A stretch of DNA of 64,000 nucleotides from Neostapfia colusana (GCA_030760725.1 JASWHV010000012.1:20722368-20786367), one strand, 5' to 3'; positions 33,037-44,850 are shown, counted from the stretch's first letter. The notes: generated by a model from the letters alone, not told the origin. A program made the numbers and translations.

Positions 33037-34129
33037 CTGCAAAAGCTTCAAACACAAGCAGTGAGCACGAAGGCTCAGCAAGTCTGACCCGTCTCACCTA
33101 AACATGGAACTTCTACATGAGGGGTAATGGGTTACATGAGGTAAAAATCGTTTGCAAGGACTCGCCTAATTAGTAGAACCTTACTTTCAAGTTTTAGCAG
33201 CAGGTTGTGGAGAACCTTACGCTAAGACACATGAGAGAGCCGCAATCAAACAAGAAACACATTTCTCTCATGTACTTTGCCCAAAGTTGAAAAGAACTTT
33301 AGTTAGCTCTAAGCTACAGCATATCATTAACAATCAAGGTCCAGCTTTCAATCAGCAACATTTTAACATGTAACTAGCCTGTTCTTTCTACGTCACGGTA
33401 CAGTGAACAAGTGGTACTCACTGACCGCGAGGGACGGCGATTATAATCGATTTACACCTGCAGGGTTACCCGAACAACCCGTCACGTACGCCCGTACTCG
33501 ATGTTGCCTACAGCAACCATCACGGACGCCGTACGCGACTACCTTTCACCCGTTAGCCAAATGTTGAACCGGTCCAATCGTCCCGAGCAAGAGGTCTCTG
33601 CACGCGCATCTCAGTGCCGCCAGCCGATTTACACCTCGAGCTCTCAACCTACCCTCTGAACGACCAGCTATGCCTCAACACCCAGCTACCCGAGTTACAT
33701 CAGTTTCCCGGTTACCATATAGCCGGTAGGTCTTCGGTACTGTTCTAGCTTGTTCAACAGGCCCGCACACGGCTCGGTCCTCAATCGACTCAAGCGGAGC
33801 TACAGCACACAGGCCCCAAAGTCCTGCTGCCCTTACCCTCCGCTTGGTCTCATTTTCTTGCCATGTGTTTCATGTGCTATTACTACCCGAGTCGAGTGCC
33901 TCTAGCCTATGCTCGCGAGTAGTTCCAACTACTCGACTTGTACCGAATCTTACTCTATCATAGCAATGCAGTGGCTAACGGAGTTTGCAATCCTAAACCC
34001 AACCCATGGCTTTCTTGGCTATGCAGTTGGGTTTCCACACAAGACTCTAATGCAAAGAATAATAATGCTCAAGTAAGTGCTCAAAACAATAAAAATTTGT
34101 AAAAACGGTTAATGCAAACCGGAGCTTGC

Positions 34130-34210
34130 CTTGCTGTTCTTGGTCGTAGGCTAGCTGTTCCTCCGGAGTAACGAAGTCTAGGACTTCGGGTTCCTCCTCG
34201 ACCTTAGCGA
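34130..34210 (-). other. putative LTR-encoded exon 1 (B, 5' LTR)
   Basis: 81 nt, open, donor CAAG|GCAAGC and acceptor ATGTAG on the reverse strand. Encodes EEEPEVLDFVTPEEQLAYDQ. Confidence 0.55.
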
Positions 34211-36141
34211 CTACATGATAGAAGCAATACATGTATTAATTTAATGCATTTGGCTTAAGTTTGAAGTTGTGAAGTCTATAACCTTTGCTAGACAGACCTA
34301 ATGACTGTGAAACTCTTATTGTGGCTTGGTTACAACCTAAACAGAGAATTGGTCAAGTTTTAGTTGCAGCAAAGCTCAGTTGAGCCCTCCACAATTAATT
34401 ATGTCCTTGACCTTAATTGGAACTCTTAGGGTGTTCTAGGAATTTCCATGAAGCAAACTATGACTTTCTGAAAACTAGATTTTCAGAGGGTTCTAATGGA
34501 GTTGGTCTCACTTAATTTGAAGGTTCCTAGCTAAAGTTATGAGCTAAACAATTTCAGAGAAAATTCTGAAAAATGTTTCTGAACATTTTCTATTTTCTCT
34601 GGAACAGTTTCACTAATCACACCATTAGGTGGATTAAATGAGCTCCAATGGATCTGAAATTTTTATGGTAGTTCAAGGATATTTTGGTGAAGATCTCAGC
34701 GAAATTTCAGGATTTTCCTCCAAAGGATTCTCCAGTTAAAATTCCTAACAATTTAAATTTTGAGGAATTAATTCTGGAGAAATAAGGAATTTCATGAAGT
34801 GAAACTTGATTTTCTGGAAAGTACTCAGAGATCTGAATCCAGAAAAATTTGGCTCACTCAATTTGGTGCTTTCTAGCCAAAGTTATGAGGATTTGAAGTT
34901 TGAAGGAAATCTGAAAATCGGGGAAAAGTTTAAACTCGCGCATGGGCCCAGGGGACACGCGTCGCACGCCGAGGCGACAGCACATCGCGGCCCACAATGA
35001 TTTTACGTGCCAGCACACCCTATCCTGGCTGCAGCCGGATCCCGATTCAAAATATCTCCCGCTGACAGCTGGGGTCCACCCCCTTCTTCAACCTCGCGAC
35101 ACCCTCGCCCCGCCGCCGAGGGATCTCGCCGGAGAGCTCGCCGCCGGCCGCTGTACAGCTCCAAACTTCTCGATTCTGGCCGCCCCTGCCTACTTTTACT
35201 CGGGGAACAGGATCCGAGGGTCAGCTGCTTATGACAATGGCCGGAGCATGGTCGGCGACGAGCCGCCACCACAGAACGACTTCGGCCATGTCGGCTGACT
35301 ACCCTAGCACCTCAGCTACTTGGGAAACCGGTCGGGGAGCATCAGTGGACCTTAGAGAAGGTCGACATGAGCTCGAGGCAGCTCGGGGAAGGCCCGAAAT
35401 AGGTCCTCACCGTGCGCCCGATGCCACCCATTCGTTCCGCCATTAGTAGACCTCAAATTACGCCGGGCACAGAGGTTCTCCGGCTCAGAGTTGTGAAGGC
35501 AACTTGTGCGTTACCGTGTCTAGCTCGTGTGAGAGAGGCTTGAGGCCCTCTAATCCTTTCTAGAGCACGAATTAAACAGAATCGTACCCGAAGGTCGTTC
35601 TGCACACAGAAAGGGGAAAAGTGGAAATTCGCCGCCGGTGAGCAACCACTCGAGCTGTGGCTCGGGGATGAGCAGCACCGGTCACCAGCGCGTCCAAGGG
35701 TGCCTTGGCTCGGGCGTGACAACGCCCTGGTTGGGCTGTCCATGGAAGCCCGAGGTGCGGCGGTTCCAAGTCCCGAATTTGATCTTTCGGCACAGCCGAT
35801 ATCAATCGGTTTCAACCGAATTCTAGCAACGGGGAGGATGGAGGAAGGTCTCTAGTACCTTGCTGGGGCTCTGGAGTGGAAGGAGGGAGCTGCGATCGGC
35901 ATCCTCCGATCAAGTCCGAGCTGCAGAAGTTTTCGGCCGGCGCTGAGTTCTTGCGGAGAAGAACGGTGATGCCTCGGCCGAGGAGGGGGCAGGCGCCTTA
36001 AGAAGGCTCTGCACCGCCTCACGCCCGCGCGTGGGCAAGCAGCTGCTGGCGCGGCGGCTGCCCTCGGTGGCGATCACCGCTGCGGCTCGGCGACCCGAGT
36101 GAAAAAGTCTCAGTCGGTTTGATCTGAGCAGTGGCTGACAT

Positions 36142-36152
36142 GTGGGTCCCAC
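36142..36152. promoter_or_regulatory. GTGGGTCCCAC palindrome (TCP-like site), 5' LTR of B
   Basis: Copy of the 17942 site in the transcription-driving LTR. Confidence 0.45.
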
Positions 36153-36758
36153 CTCCATTTTAACCTCTGAAATTTACTCCTAACCACTGTTGTAAACAGT
36201 GAACCCCATACTACCCTTGGCAATTCAAATTATTCACCCATGAGCCATTTGAATTGATCAAAGTTCAAATGAGGTTTGGTTTGAATGAATTTCAGCACAA
36301 GTTCAGTTTGAAATTCAAATAAAGTTCGAATTTCTCCCCCTTAGCTCATGTCAAGATCAACTCCAAATGGAGTGAAAATTGGTGTGTGAGCTCAAAAAAA
36401 TGTGCTGAGTAAGAATATGCCTTCCACTTTTAAATTCCTGAGATAAAAACAGTTTGAATTTGAATATGGTTTCAAACTGCCCTCTTCCTAACTATACCCA
36501 AACTGACCTCAAAAAGGTTTTGAATTTGGGTGAAACTTGGCATGGACATCCTTAGTAAAGTGTAGGAGTTTTCATATGTCCAGCCCATCTATATCACATG
36601 TGGGAAATACCACTTTTGCAATGTGTGAGTTTGTTTTCTAATGAGCATGTTGATAATTGTTACTTGCTCTTCATTTGTGTTCATCATTCTTCCTCAAATG
36701 AGGTGTGTGGTGTGGTGATGAACACTGCAAATGTGTGTCAAAAACTGAGGCCCTTACA

Positions 36759-36763
36759 GCAGC
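36759..36763. repeat. target site duplication of element B (right copy)
   Basis: GCAGC, matching 14512-14516. Confidence 0.92.
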
Positions 36764-37354
36764 CTTTCCCCCTTTCACCCCCGCTGAATGGATCAAGTCG
36801 CCCCGTAAAGTAGCTACTCTCATGGTGCACCTTCTGACGTGAGATGTCATGAGAATATTCCCCACATACTGCACACCGGCCGTCCGCCTGAGGCGACCCG
36901 AAAAGTCCCAACGACAGCTTCCCGAGGTACATCAGTTTACTGGGTCCCATATAGCCAGCATGAGTCCGGTACACAACTCAAACTTGTTCAACAGGGCCGC
37001 ATACGGATCGGTCCTTGACCGACATGGACAGGTCTACAGCAACCAGGCCCCTATGTCCTGCTGCTCCTACAACCTTCCGGTCTCAACTTTAACTTGCTAA
37101 TTCAATTACGAACCAATCCCGTATACCCCTGTTGTTCCTAAATCTGCGAGTAGCATCTCACCACTCGACTTCTACTGAACCGTACTTAAGCATGGAAGTT
37201 CTACACGGTGAAAGACACCTACCCAATACTCCATAGGTCATTTGGCTATGCAAGAGGAGTATCAAACACTAGACCTAATGCATAATTCATATCCTGACCG
37301 AAAGTGAATACAAAACAAAAACTTAACAGCTGTTAAATGCAAACCGGAGCTTGC

Positions 37355-37470
37355 CTGTTTTGCAGGGTAGTAGTATATAACAGTTAGTGTCCTTGCAGGT
37401 CCACCCTTGACTCTCCGGAGCTTGATCCACTTCGATGAATCACTCCTTTGAGCCCCCTTCGTTGTGGTTC
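37355..37470 (-). other. putative LTR-encoded exon (type A first block), 3' LTR of A
   Basis: 116 nt between CAATAG (acceptor-like) and AAACAG|GCAAGC (GC-AG donor-like) on the reverse strand. Open, encoding TTTKGAQRSDSSKWIKLRRV and YYYPAKQ. Same length and frame in the 5' LTR. Confidence 0.4.
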
Positions 37471-39813
37471 CTATTGAAATGCATATGCACATGTTTTATA
37501 GAATGTAATGGAAAGAAGTTATAGAATTAATCTATTAGGAACAGAGGTTGTGTGGAAAAGCCTAGCATGGCTTGGTTTGCCTCTGTTGTGCAAAGAACAG
37601 AAATAACTAAATTGACCTAAGGCCTTAGCTATACACTAACCCTTTTCTCTAATGAACATAATAGATAAGCTGAAAAGCTTTGAGTGCAACTGAAGAACAA
37701 GAACTCCAATGGCCTCAAAACCTTTACAGCAGGCTCTATACTACCTATGGATTTAGCTTGCCAAATTGCAGCTAATGTGGAGTCATATGGTGTCCTCCCC
37801 AATTCTCACAATATCTCTTAAGTATTCCCACATATACACAAGTATGGAGAATAAGAACAGGGAGTTCCAGGACTCATATTAGGCTGATAATTTACATGTG
37901 ATTTCTTGATCACATGAGAGTCATCTGGTCCAAAATTCAGCCCTTTTACTTGGTTAGTTCTCCCAGAACAATTCTTTAAGCATTTGTACTCAACAGAATT
38001 AATTCTGTAGTAACGTGCATTTTCATGCCCAATTAAGTGAACTACAATTCCAAGTATGTCTCAGAGAGCTTGCCTAAATTTTCCTATGATTTTTGGAGCT
38101 ATGGATTGCTCAGAATAGATTTTTGAGGTGAGAAACATTTTCTGAAAATGTTTCTGGACTCCTTTGAGCACAGTAGTTTTCATTTAGCAAATTCCTCCTC
38201 AAATGATCTCCAAATGAGCTGAAAATTTGCTAGAAGGTCAACAGTATGCTAAAGAATATTCTGGCAAAATTTGGGAATTTTTGGATAATCTAAACTCCCT
38301 CAATAATTCTTTTTCAGAAAACCTCTCACGAATTTTCCAGAATTAAATAATGCGTTTCATACAAATTGGGTTGTAGATTTGGACAGAGCTATTCAATATG
38401 AATCCAACCCAATTTGAATCACTAAATTTGGGGATTCCTAGCAAGAGTTATGAGGTTCTAAAGTTTGGGGAAAAATTCTGAAATTGACCTCTGTTTATTT
38501 TCCCATTTTCAGAGACATAAGGAATTAACACCATATTTGGCCAAGCAAATGAGGTCCAATGATGCTGAAAATTTTACTGGAGTTCAAGTATTTTTAGAAG
38601 ACTCTCCTGCTCAAATTTGGGGATTTTCCAATACATAGAACTCCTGGAAAAATTCCCACAAACTTTTCCTTCTATGAATTAATGAGCCAAAACCAGGGGT
38701 TTTCATAATTATTGGGTTGTACCTCTGGATAGTACTCTCTTAGAGCAGTCCAACAAAATTTATCTCACTATTTTTGGAGCTTCCTACACCAAGTTATGCA
38801 TTTTACAAGTTTGAACAACTCTCTGTTTGATTTTAAACAGAACAGTCGCACGTGGGGCCCACGGGTCAGGTGCTTCTTCAACCTCCCGCCAGAGCCCGCT
38901 GTTGCACACCGGCAGAAAACTTGGCATGGCTCGTTATCTCTCATTTCTCCACCAAATGAGCTCCGGTTTCGCCCTACATGCTCCTGGGAACGTGGCGCAG
39001 CTGCCGGGCAAGGTTTCCCCGCGTGAAAACGGCTGTAGGTGGGTCGGCACCGGCGGGGCGGCTCGGGAGCTCGACATGGACGCGTTCCACCGTGTCCAAG
39101 GCATCTCCCAGTGAGGTACGATGTCCTACAGCATCCCTATGTTTCTAGGAACATGGAACGGAGATCAAATCGTGCAGAAAGTGGCTGCAACCTAGTCGTC
39201 ACCGTGGACCGTGGCAGTTTTGGCCGCCGGCGACGATTTCTCGTCGCCCGGGGCATAGGAGGGTCGGTTTTCTTTGGTTTTCGGCGTGGGAGGGCGCTAG
39301 GGCATCTAGTTGCTGTGGTTTGAATTGTAGGAGGTATGATCAATCGGTTTGGGAGAATTTCACGAATTAAACACGGCCTGTTCTATACGTGCGCCGGTGC
39401 CAAAAATCGAATTACGGCGAGCCGGCATCGGGGGAGAGCAGGAGGATGACAGGATGAGGATCAGTACCTCCTGGCGCACCTCTGTGGCCTCTTGAGCCTG
39501 CCAGAGAGGCGCTGGGCTGGCCGGGAGACAGGGAACAGTGGAGCAGCGCCGGTGAAGGAAAAACAGCGCATGGGGTGGCTGCTGATCGTGAGGAGGAGAA
39601 GATGGATAGCCCTTGCTTCGTCCAGGGGGGGGGGTAATCAGGCCGTGAACCGCCTCTGGGCGCCGTGCGTGGGGAAAGGCAGCAGCTGGTGGGCTGCCGA
39701 GCGTTCCCGTGGCTCCACGGTGGGAGCTGCTCGTGGCCCACGTGCTGCGCAACGAATTTCCTCACTGGGGCTGAGACTTAAGGTGCAAGGCTCCTCTTTT
39801 AGCTCTATGACAT

Positions 39814-39824
39814 GTGGGTCCCAC
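39814..39824. promoter_or_regulatory. GTGGGTCCCAC palindrome (TCP-like site), 3' LTR of A
   Basis: Same site and position as in the other type A LTRs (8243, 50225). Confidence 0.45.
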
Positions 39825-40316
39825 TCCACATTTCCTCCCCAAATATCTTCTCAAGCTGATCCTCTTAATTCCCACAATTCTGAGTTTTAAAAATGTGGGT
39901 TACAATTTGAATCCTTCCACTTCAGTTTGAATTTGCTTGCCAAATTTGAATTTGGTTGAAGTTTGCAAATTCTCCTCTTTAACTTTTTTTTGAGCCCACC
40001 CTACAATTGAAAAGTTTGTGAGCAAACTTTTCCCTATAATCCCAACTATAGGGCTGCATGTTTATTCAAAGTTTTTGGTCACCCTATGTGTGAACTTTGA
40101 ATTTCAAATCTGAATTTTAAACTTTCATGCAAAGAGGTATTTAACTCCTTATTGGTCCAACACTTTTAAATAAAAAGGTGAACCTCATGTTGGATGTTTA
40201 TCCATGTATTACCTTGCATGAAGAAAAGTTTTAGCAAGTCCCATTTTTCATGTCTTTGCCACACATATGAACTCAAACTTTAGTTTTTATTCATACACAT
40301 TTTTGGGACTTTTACA

Positions 40317-40351
40317 TTCCTCCTCCCTTAAAAGAATCTCGTCCCGAGATT
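40317..40351 (-). promoter_or_regulatory. polypurine tract and adjoining hairpin, element A
   Basis: Element strand: AATCTCG-GGA-CGAGATT (40335-40351), then CTTTTAAGGGAGGAGGAA abutting the LTR. Confidence 0.75.
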
Positions 40352-40389
40352 ACAAAAGAGGAACAAGATGGGAGAGGTAATTACAAACT

Positions 40390-40572
40390 TTACAAAGATA
40401 AAAGTTCCAGGTAGTTGGTGCGGAGATAATCTTCACTTTCCCACGTCGCCTCTTCCGCGGTATGATTACTCCACAGCACCTTGTAAAATTCGATCGTCCG
40501 GTTCCAGGTTACCCGGGCCTTTTCATCCAAAATCTGAACCGGTCGCTCGGTGTAGGTCAGGTCCGGTTTCAA
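40390..40572 (-). pseudogene. chromodomain tail of element A, cut off by a nonsense codon
   Basis: In the same frame as the polyprotein, directly after its TAA. Reads DLTYTERPVQILDEKARVTW, then VLWSNHTAEEATWESEDYL, the C-terminal chromodomain with aromatic and acidic residues preserved. In C the codon at the stop position is GAA, so a G-to-T change explains the break. Without read-through the integrase lacks its targeting module. Confidence 0.88.
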
Positions 40573-43500
40573 TTAGTCGATGTCTTCAGTGCCAACAGCA
40601 GCGGTGAATTTGAGGCACTTCCGCAGCTGTGATACATGAAATACATCATGAACACCCGCTAAACTTGCCGGTAAATCCAGCCGGTAGGCTACGGGTCCGC
40701 ACTTCTCCGTGATAGCGAAAGGACCAATAAAACGGGGAGCGAGTTTCCCCTTTACACCGAACCGGTGTATTCCCTTCATTGGAGATACACGAAGATATAC
40801 GTGCTCTCCGACGTCAAAATGTAATGGCCTACGCCTTTGATCGGCGTAGCTCTTCTGTCGGGATTGGGCAGCCTTTAAGTTCTCTTGTATCAACCGAACT
40901 CGGTCTTCGGCTTCGTTGACAAGATCAATCCCAAACAGAACTCTTTCGCCGGACTCACACCAATTCAGTGGTGTGCGACACTTCTGGCCATAGAGAGCTT
41001 CATACGGTGCCATTTTAATACTCGCTTGATAACCGTTGTTGTATGAAAACTCCGCCAGCGGTAGGTGATCGTCCCAATTCCTACCGTGGTGGATGGCACA
41101 CGCTCCCAACATATCCTCAAGTACTTGATTCACCCTCTCAGTTTGTCCATCGGTTTGAGGGTGATATGCGGAGCTCCTAATCAACTTGGTGCCCAACGAG
41201 GCGTGCAGCTGCTCCCAAAAACGAGCAACAAACAGCGCACCTCGATCTGAAATGATGGTCTTCGGGACACCATGTGAGCATATAATTCTGGAGATGAATA
41301 ACTCCGCATATTGCCTTGCTCGATAATGAGTGTTCACTGGTATGAAATGAGCTGATTTCGTCAACCGGTCGACGATCACCCATATCGAGTCATGCTTCTT
41401 GGATGTGAGCGGTGATCCGACGATGAAGTCCATACTCACATCCTCCCATTTCCACGCCGGAATCTTCAAAGGTTGTAGCGGTCCGGCTTTCCGCATTTGA
41501 TCAGCCTTGACCCGTCTACACGTATCGCATTCGGATACGTATTTAGCAATCTCCCTCTTCATCCTCGTCCACCAAAATTTCTGTTTCAAATTTTGGTACA
41601 TCTTGTTACTTCCGGGATGAATGGAAAACTTTGACAGGTGGGCTTCATCCAAGATCTTCTTCCGGAGTTTCATATTGCGCGGAACCACTATACGGTCGTT
41701 AAACCATATTGTACCGTTCTCATCCTTCCGGAAGCATTTCACCTCTCCGTTGCCCAGTCTTCTCCGTATGTGAGACATACCTCTGTCTCTTTTTTGAGCC
41801 TCAACAATCTCTTCACGGACTGTTGGAATGAGCGCGAGATTATAAAGCGCGCCATACGGGATGACACAGAGGCTTGGTTCATCATCTTCCAACTCAGCAG
41901 CCGCTAAGTTGTGAACGTGGGCTTTCCGACTCAGCGCGTCGGCAACCACGTTTGCTTTTCCCGGATGATAGTGGATCTTCATTTCATAATCTTTTATGAG
42001 CTCCAACCATCTCCGTTGCCTCATATTCAGCTCCTTCTGCGTGAAGATATACTTCAAGCTTTTATGGTCGGTGTAGAGGTGAACAAGATTACCAAGCAAG
42101 TAATGCCTCCACATCTTCAACGCCAACACCACAGCAGCAAGCTCAAGATCGTGAGTTGGATAATTCTGCTCGTGGTTTCGCAGTTGACGAGACCCATAGG
42201 CGACTACACACCCTTCTTGCATCAGAACGCAGCCGAGACCGATGCCGGATGCATCGCAGTATACATCAAATGGCTTCGTCGTGTCCGGCTGAGCAAGAAC
42301 TGGAGCCGTTGTGAGATGTTTCACCAAAGTTTTGAATGTGGCTTCACATGCTGCATTCCACATGTATTTAGTGCCCTTCTTCAGCAGCTCCGTCATTGGT
42401 TTAGCAATTTTTGAGAAGCTCGGAATGAACCTCTGATAATACCCTGCTAAACCTAGGAAACTTCGGACCTCATGGACTGACTTGGGAGATTCCCACTTCA
42501 GCATTTGTTCAATTTTGCTGGGGTCCACGGCAATGCCCTCTGCTGAAATGATATGGCCTAGGAAAGGCACTTGATCAATCCAAAATTCGCACTTGCTGAA
42601 CTTTGCATATAATTGGTGCTCCCGCAACCGTTGTAGCACAATGTGCAGATGTTCAGCGTGCTCTTCTTCAGATTTGGAGTAAACAAATATATCGTCGATG
42701 AATACCATGATGAACTTGTCTAACTCCGGCATGAATACAGAATTCATCAAGTACATGAAGTGTGCCGGAGCGTTGGTTAACCCAAATGACATGACGAGGT
42801 ACTCGTAGAGTCCGTATCTCGTCGAGAAGGCTGTCTTCGGTACGTCCTCCGGTCGGATTTTGATTTGATGATATCCTGACCGAAGATCCATATTCGAAAA
42901 TACCTTTGCACCCACAAGTTGATCAAATAGGATGTCGATGCGGGGCAAAGGATACTTGTTCTTGATCATGACAGCATTTAGAGGACGGTAATCAACACAT
43001 AGCCGTAGTGTTTCGTCCTTCTTCTTAACGAACAGCGCCGAGCAACCCCAAGGTGAAGAACTTGGTCGTATGAAACCCTTGCTCATGAGTTCATTCAGCT
43101 GCTCTTTCAACTCCGCTAGCTCGTTAGGTGCCATCTTGTAAGGCCTTCGTGAGATAGGCGTCGTTCCCGGCGCCAGTTCAATCTTGAACTCGACGTCCCG
43201 TTCGGGTGGCATACCCGGTAAATCATCGGGAAATACGTCGGGATAATCACGTACCACCGGAATATCTTCAAGATTCAGCGCTTCCGTGTGGTAGGCCTCT
43301 ACCATATCTGGATCTTCGCTGTCCAAAAACAGCGTGTGCTGTCCGTGAATCAGCGAGTCAATCTGGACAGTCCGGTTACCGATATTGAGAACGGCACCAT
43401 GATGATTTAACCAAGACATCCCCAATATAATGTCTATCTTATCCCTATCCAAAATAATCAGTGATGTTGGGTATATTTTTCCGCCCAAACACAAAGCTGC

Positions 43501-44850
43501 TCGGGACACAATCTGATTGGCAGAGATATTTCCTCCCGGTGAACGTATAAGAAAACTCATTGTGGGAGTATTGGTGGACAATTGGTGCTGATCCACGCAT
43601 GTTTTGCTGATAAAATTGTGGGTTGCACCGGAATCAAAAAGTACCAGCACGGGCATGTTTTTAAGAGCAAACATGCCTGCTAACACCGGTGCTCCCTCCG
43701 GGACATCCTCAATAGCAAGATGTTGCACACTCCCAGATTGCAATGCTGTTATGTTGACTTGAGCAGGTGGCGGCATACCACCTGACGATGATGGCTGTAT
43801 GGTGTTCACCAACTTCTCCCGGCATTCCTGCCTAAAATGCCCAGAACGGTGGCAATAAGAACACGGAGGTTTCCCCGGTCCTTCGTTGACTTGTGGTTGA
43901 GAAGTTGATGTACTTGGCGGCAGCAATGATGCCACAGGTGTCATTTGTTGCTGCGGCAAGGGTGTTGCTTCAAGACATGATTCTTGAGCAGGAAATCTGT
44001 ACGGAGTTGATCTCACTGGCGCTTGCCATCTTTCATCGGATGGTGTGTGATACACCACACGGTATTTGCGAGGAACAACTGGTGTGTCTTCTAGCACATC
44101 CTCCCGGTCCCTCTTTTCTGCTTGACACTCAAGTGTCGCTTGTTCTTGTAGCAGAGCAGCACTGATCAACTCGGTGTAACTGCCTTGATTGAATAAAGCT
44201 AACTTCTCTTTTAGTATGGCACTCAAGCCATAGAAAAAGTAGTCACACATGGCAGCTTCGCTCGTTGCATAAGCAGGAGCATATTGTGCCAAAAGATTGA
44301 ATCGTATGACATAATCGAGGACACTCATGTCCCCCTGCTTCAAGTTTCTGAATTCCTGCTGCTGGGCCTTGATAAAACCCATAGGAATGTGACGAGCCCG
44401 GAATGCTTCACGAAATTCCGTCCATTCCACTTGATGGCCTTCCGGAACGGTGGCGAGATACGTAAACCACCAATTTCCGGCGGCTCCATGGAGCTGTTGA
44501 GCTGCAAATGACGCCTTCTGATATTCGTCGCACTCAAACACCCCAAACTTGGACTCCATAAATCGAAGCCACTGATCAGCTTCCACTGGTTCATGGGTTT
44601 CCGTGAAGATTGGCGGTTGTGTCGCCAAGAAATCCAAGTAGGCGTTCCGAGGTGGAACGTCCTGTTGTGCACGCTGGAGTAAGCCCTGTTGTACCAAGGC
44701 TTGGAGTAGTCTTGTGTTCTCTTGACATGACTCGACCATCTGAGCCATGACATCTGCCCATACCGTTGATGGCGGTGCCCGTGGGGGAGTCGAGTCATCA
44801 TCGTCTTGACGAGAACTATCAACCCTACTCGGAGAATGAGTACGCACCAT
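40573..44850 (-). CDS. Ty3/gypsy Gag-Pol polyprotein of element A, 1425 codons, chromodomain missing
   Basis: Start MVRTHSPSR at 44850, chosen over an upstream in-frame ATG at 44970 because F's Gag begins at the same point. Gag domain about 70-225; CCHC knuckle Cys330-Cys343; protease LFDSGATHNF (Asp406); RT about 575-800 with FIDD at 717-720; RNase H with Asp866, Glu903, Asp928; integrase zinc site His1071, His1078, Cys1108, Cys1111; core Asp1141, Asp1202, Glu1238 (DD35E); GPY/F-like region about 1369-1395. All catalytic residues stand. It ends at a TAA after EDID, 61 codons before the family's stop. Particle assembly, reverse transcription and strand transfer could in principle still work; chromatin targeting would not. 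Confidence 0.9.
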   Translation of the reverse strand: MVRTHSPSRVDSSRQDDDDSTPPRAPPSTVWADVMAQMVESCQENTRLLQALVQQGLLQRAQQDVPPRNAYLDFLATQPPIFTETHEPVEADQWLRFMESKFGVFECDEYQKASFAAQQLHGAAGNWWFTYLATVPEGHQVEWTEFREAFRARHIPMGFIKAQQQEFRNLKQGDMSVLDYVIRFNLLAQYAPAYATSEAAMCDYFFYGLSAILKEKLALFNQGSYTELISAALLQEQATLECQAEKRDREDVLEDTPVVPRKYRVVYHTPSDERWQAPVRSTPYRFPAQESCLEATPLPQQQMTPVASLLPPSTSTSQPQVNEGPGKPPCSYCHRSGHFRQECREKLVNTIQPSSSGGMPPPAQVNITALQSGSVQHLAIEDVPEGAPVLAGMFALKNMPVLVLFDSGATHNFISKTCVDQHQLSTNTPTMSFLIRSPGGNISANQIVSRAALCLGGKIYPTSLIILDRDKIDIILGMSWLNHHGAVLNIGNRTVQIDSLIHGQHTLFLDSEDPDMVEAYHTEALNLEDIPVVRDYPDVFPDDLPGMPPERDVEFKIELAPGTTPISRRPYKMAPNELAELKEQLNELMSKGFIRPSSSPWGCSALFVKKKDETLRLCVDYRPLNAVMIKNKYPLPRIDILFDQLVGAKVFSNMDLRSGYHQIKIRPEDVPKTAFSTRYGLYEYLVMSFGLTNAPAHFMYLMNSVFMPELDKFIMVFIDDIFVYSKSEEEHAEHLHIVLQRLREHQLYAKFSKCEFWIDQVPFLGHIISAEGIAVDPSKIEQMLKWESPKSVHEVRSFLGLAGYYQRFIPSFSKIAKPMTELLKKGTKYMWNAACEATFKTLVKHLTTAPVLAQPDTTKPFDVYCDASGIGLGCVLMQEGCVVAYGSRQLRNHEQNYPTHDLELAAVVLALKMWRHYLLGNLVHLYTDHKSLKYIFTQKELNMRQRRWLELIKDYEMKIHYHPGKANVVADALSRKAHVHNLAAAELEDDEPSLCVIPYGALYNLALIPTVREEIVEAQKRDRGMSHIRRRLGNGEVKCFRKDENGTIWFNDRIVVPRNMKLRKKILDEAHLSKFSIHPGSNKMYQNLKQKFWWTRMKREIAKYVSECDTCRRVKADQMRKAGPLQPLKIPAWKWEDVSMDFIVGSPLTSKKHDSIWVIVDRLTKSAHFIPVNTHYRARQYAELFISRIICSHGVPKTIISDRGALFVARFWEQLHASLGTKLIRSSAYHPQTDGQTERVNQVLEDMLGACAIHHGRNWDDHLPLAEFSYNNGYQASIKMAPYEALYGQKCRTPLNWCESGERVLFGIDLVNEAEDRVRLIQENLKAAQSRQKSYADQRRRPLHFDVGEHVYLRVSPMKGIHRFGVKGKLAPRFIGPFAITEKCGPVAYRLDLPASLAGVHDVFHVSQLRKCLKFTAAVGTEDID

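Larger units (their letters stand above)
14517..36758 (-). mobile_element. Ty3/gypsy element B (type B chromovirus-like), complete but interrupted by copia
   Basis: About 15.4 kb without the copia insert. 5' LTR 32717-36758, perfect iMet primer site, leader, an extra frame (30275-31219), gag from 30000 (split by copia at 22546-29347), pol to 18629, hairpin and purine tract, 3' LTR 18559-14517. By eye I count roughly 55-60 mismatches between the 4.04-kb LTRs, about 1.4 percent, so the insertion is recent. Pol has several disabling changes. Confidence 0.93.
32717..36758 (-). repeat. 5' LTR of element B (4042 bp)
   Basis: Near-copy of 14517-18559 with scattered substitutions and single-base indels. 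Same internal order of stem-loop (32761-32781), AATAAA (32821-32826), two putative exons, GC-rich part and TCP-like site (36142-36152). Long GC-rich frames in it are chance. Confidence 0.95.
36764..40316 (-). repeat. 3' LTR of element A, proximal part
   Basis: Continues the LTR broken at 14516 and ends TTTTACA at the purine tract. Aligned with about 47215-50726. Compared with the 5' LTR it has an extra 40 or so bases near 39346-39390 and many more substitutions than B's LTR pair, so A is older than B. Contains the first mini-exon at 37355-37470. Confidence 0.9.

Noticed and set aside
41638..42414. Plus-strand frames of 89-167 codons opposite A's RNase H
   Set aside because: Antisense shadow of a well-supported pol frame.
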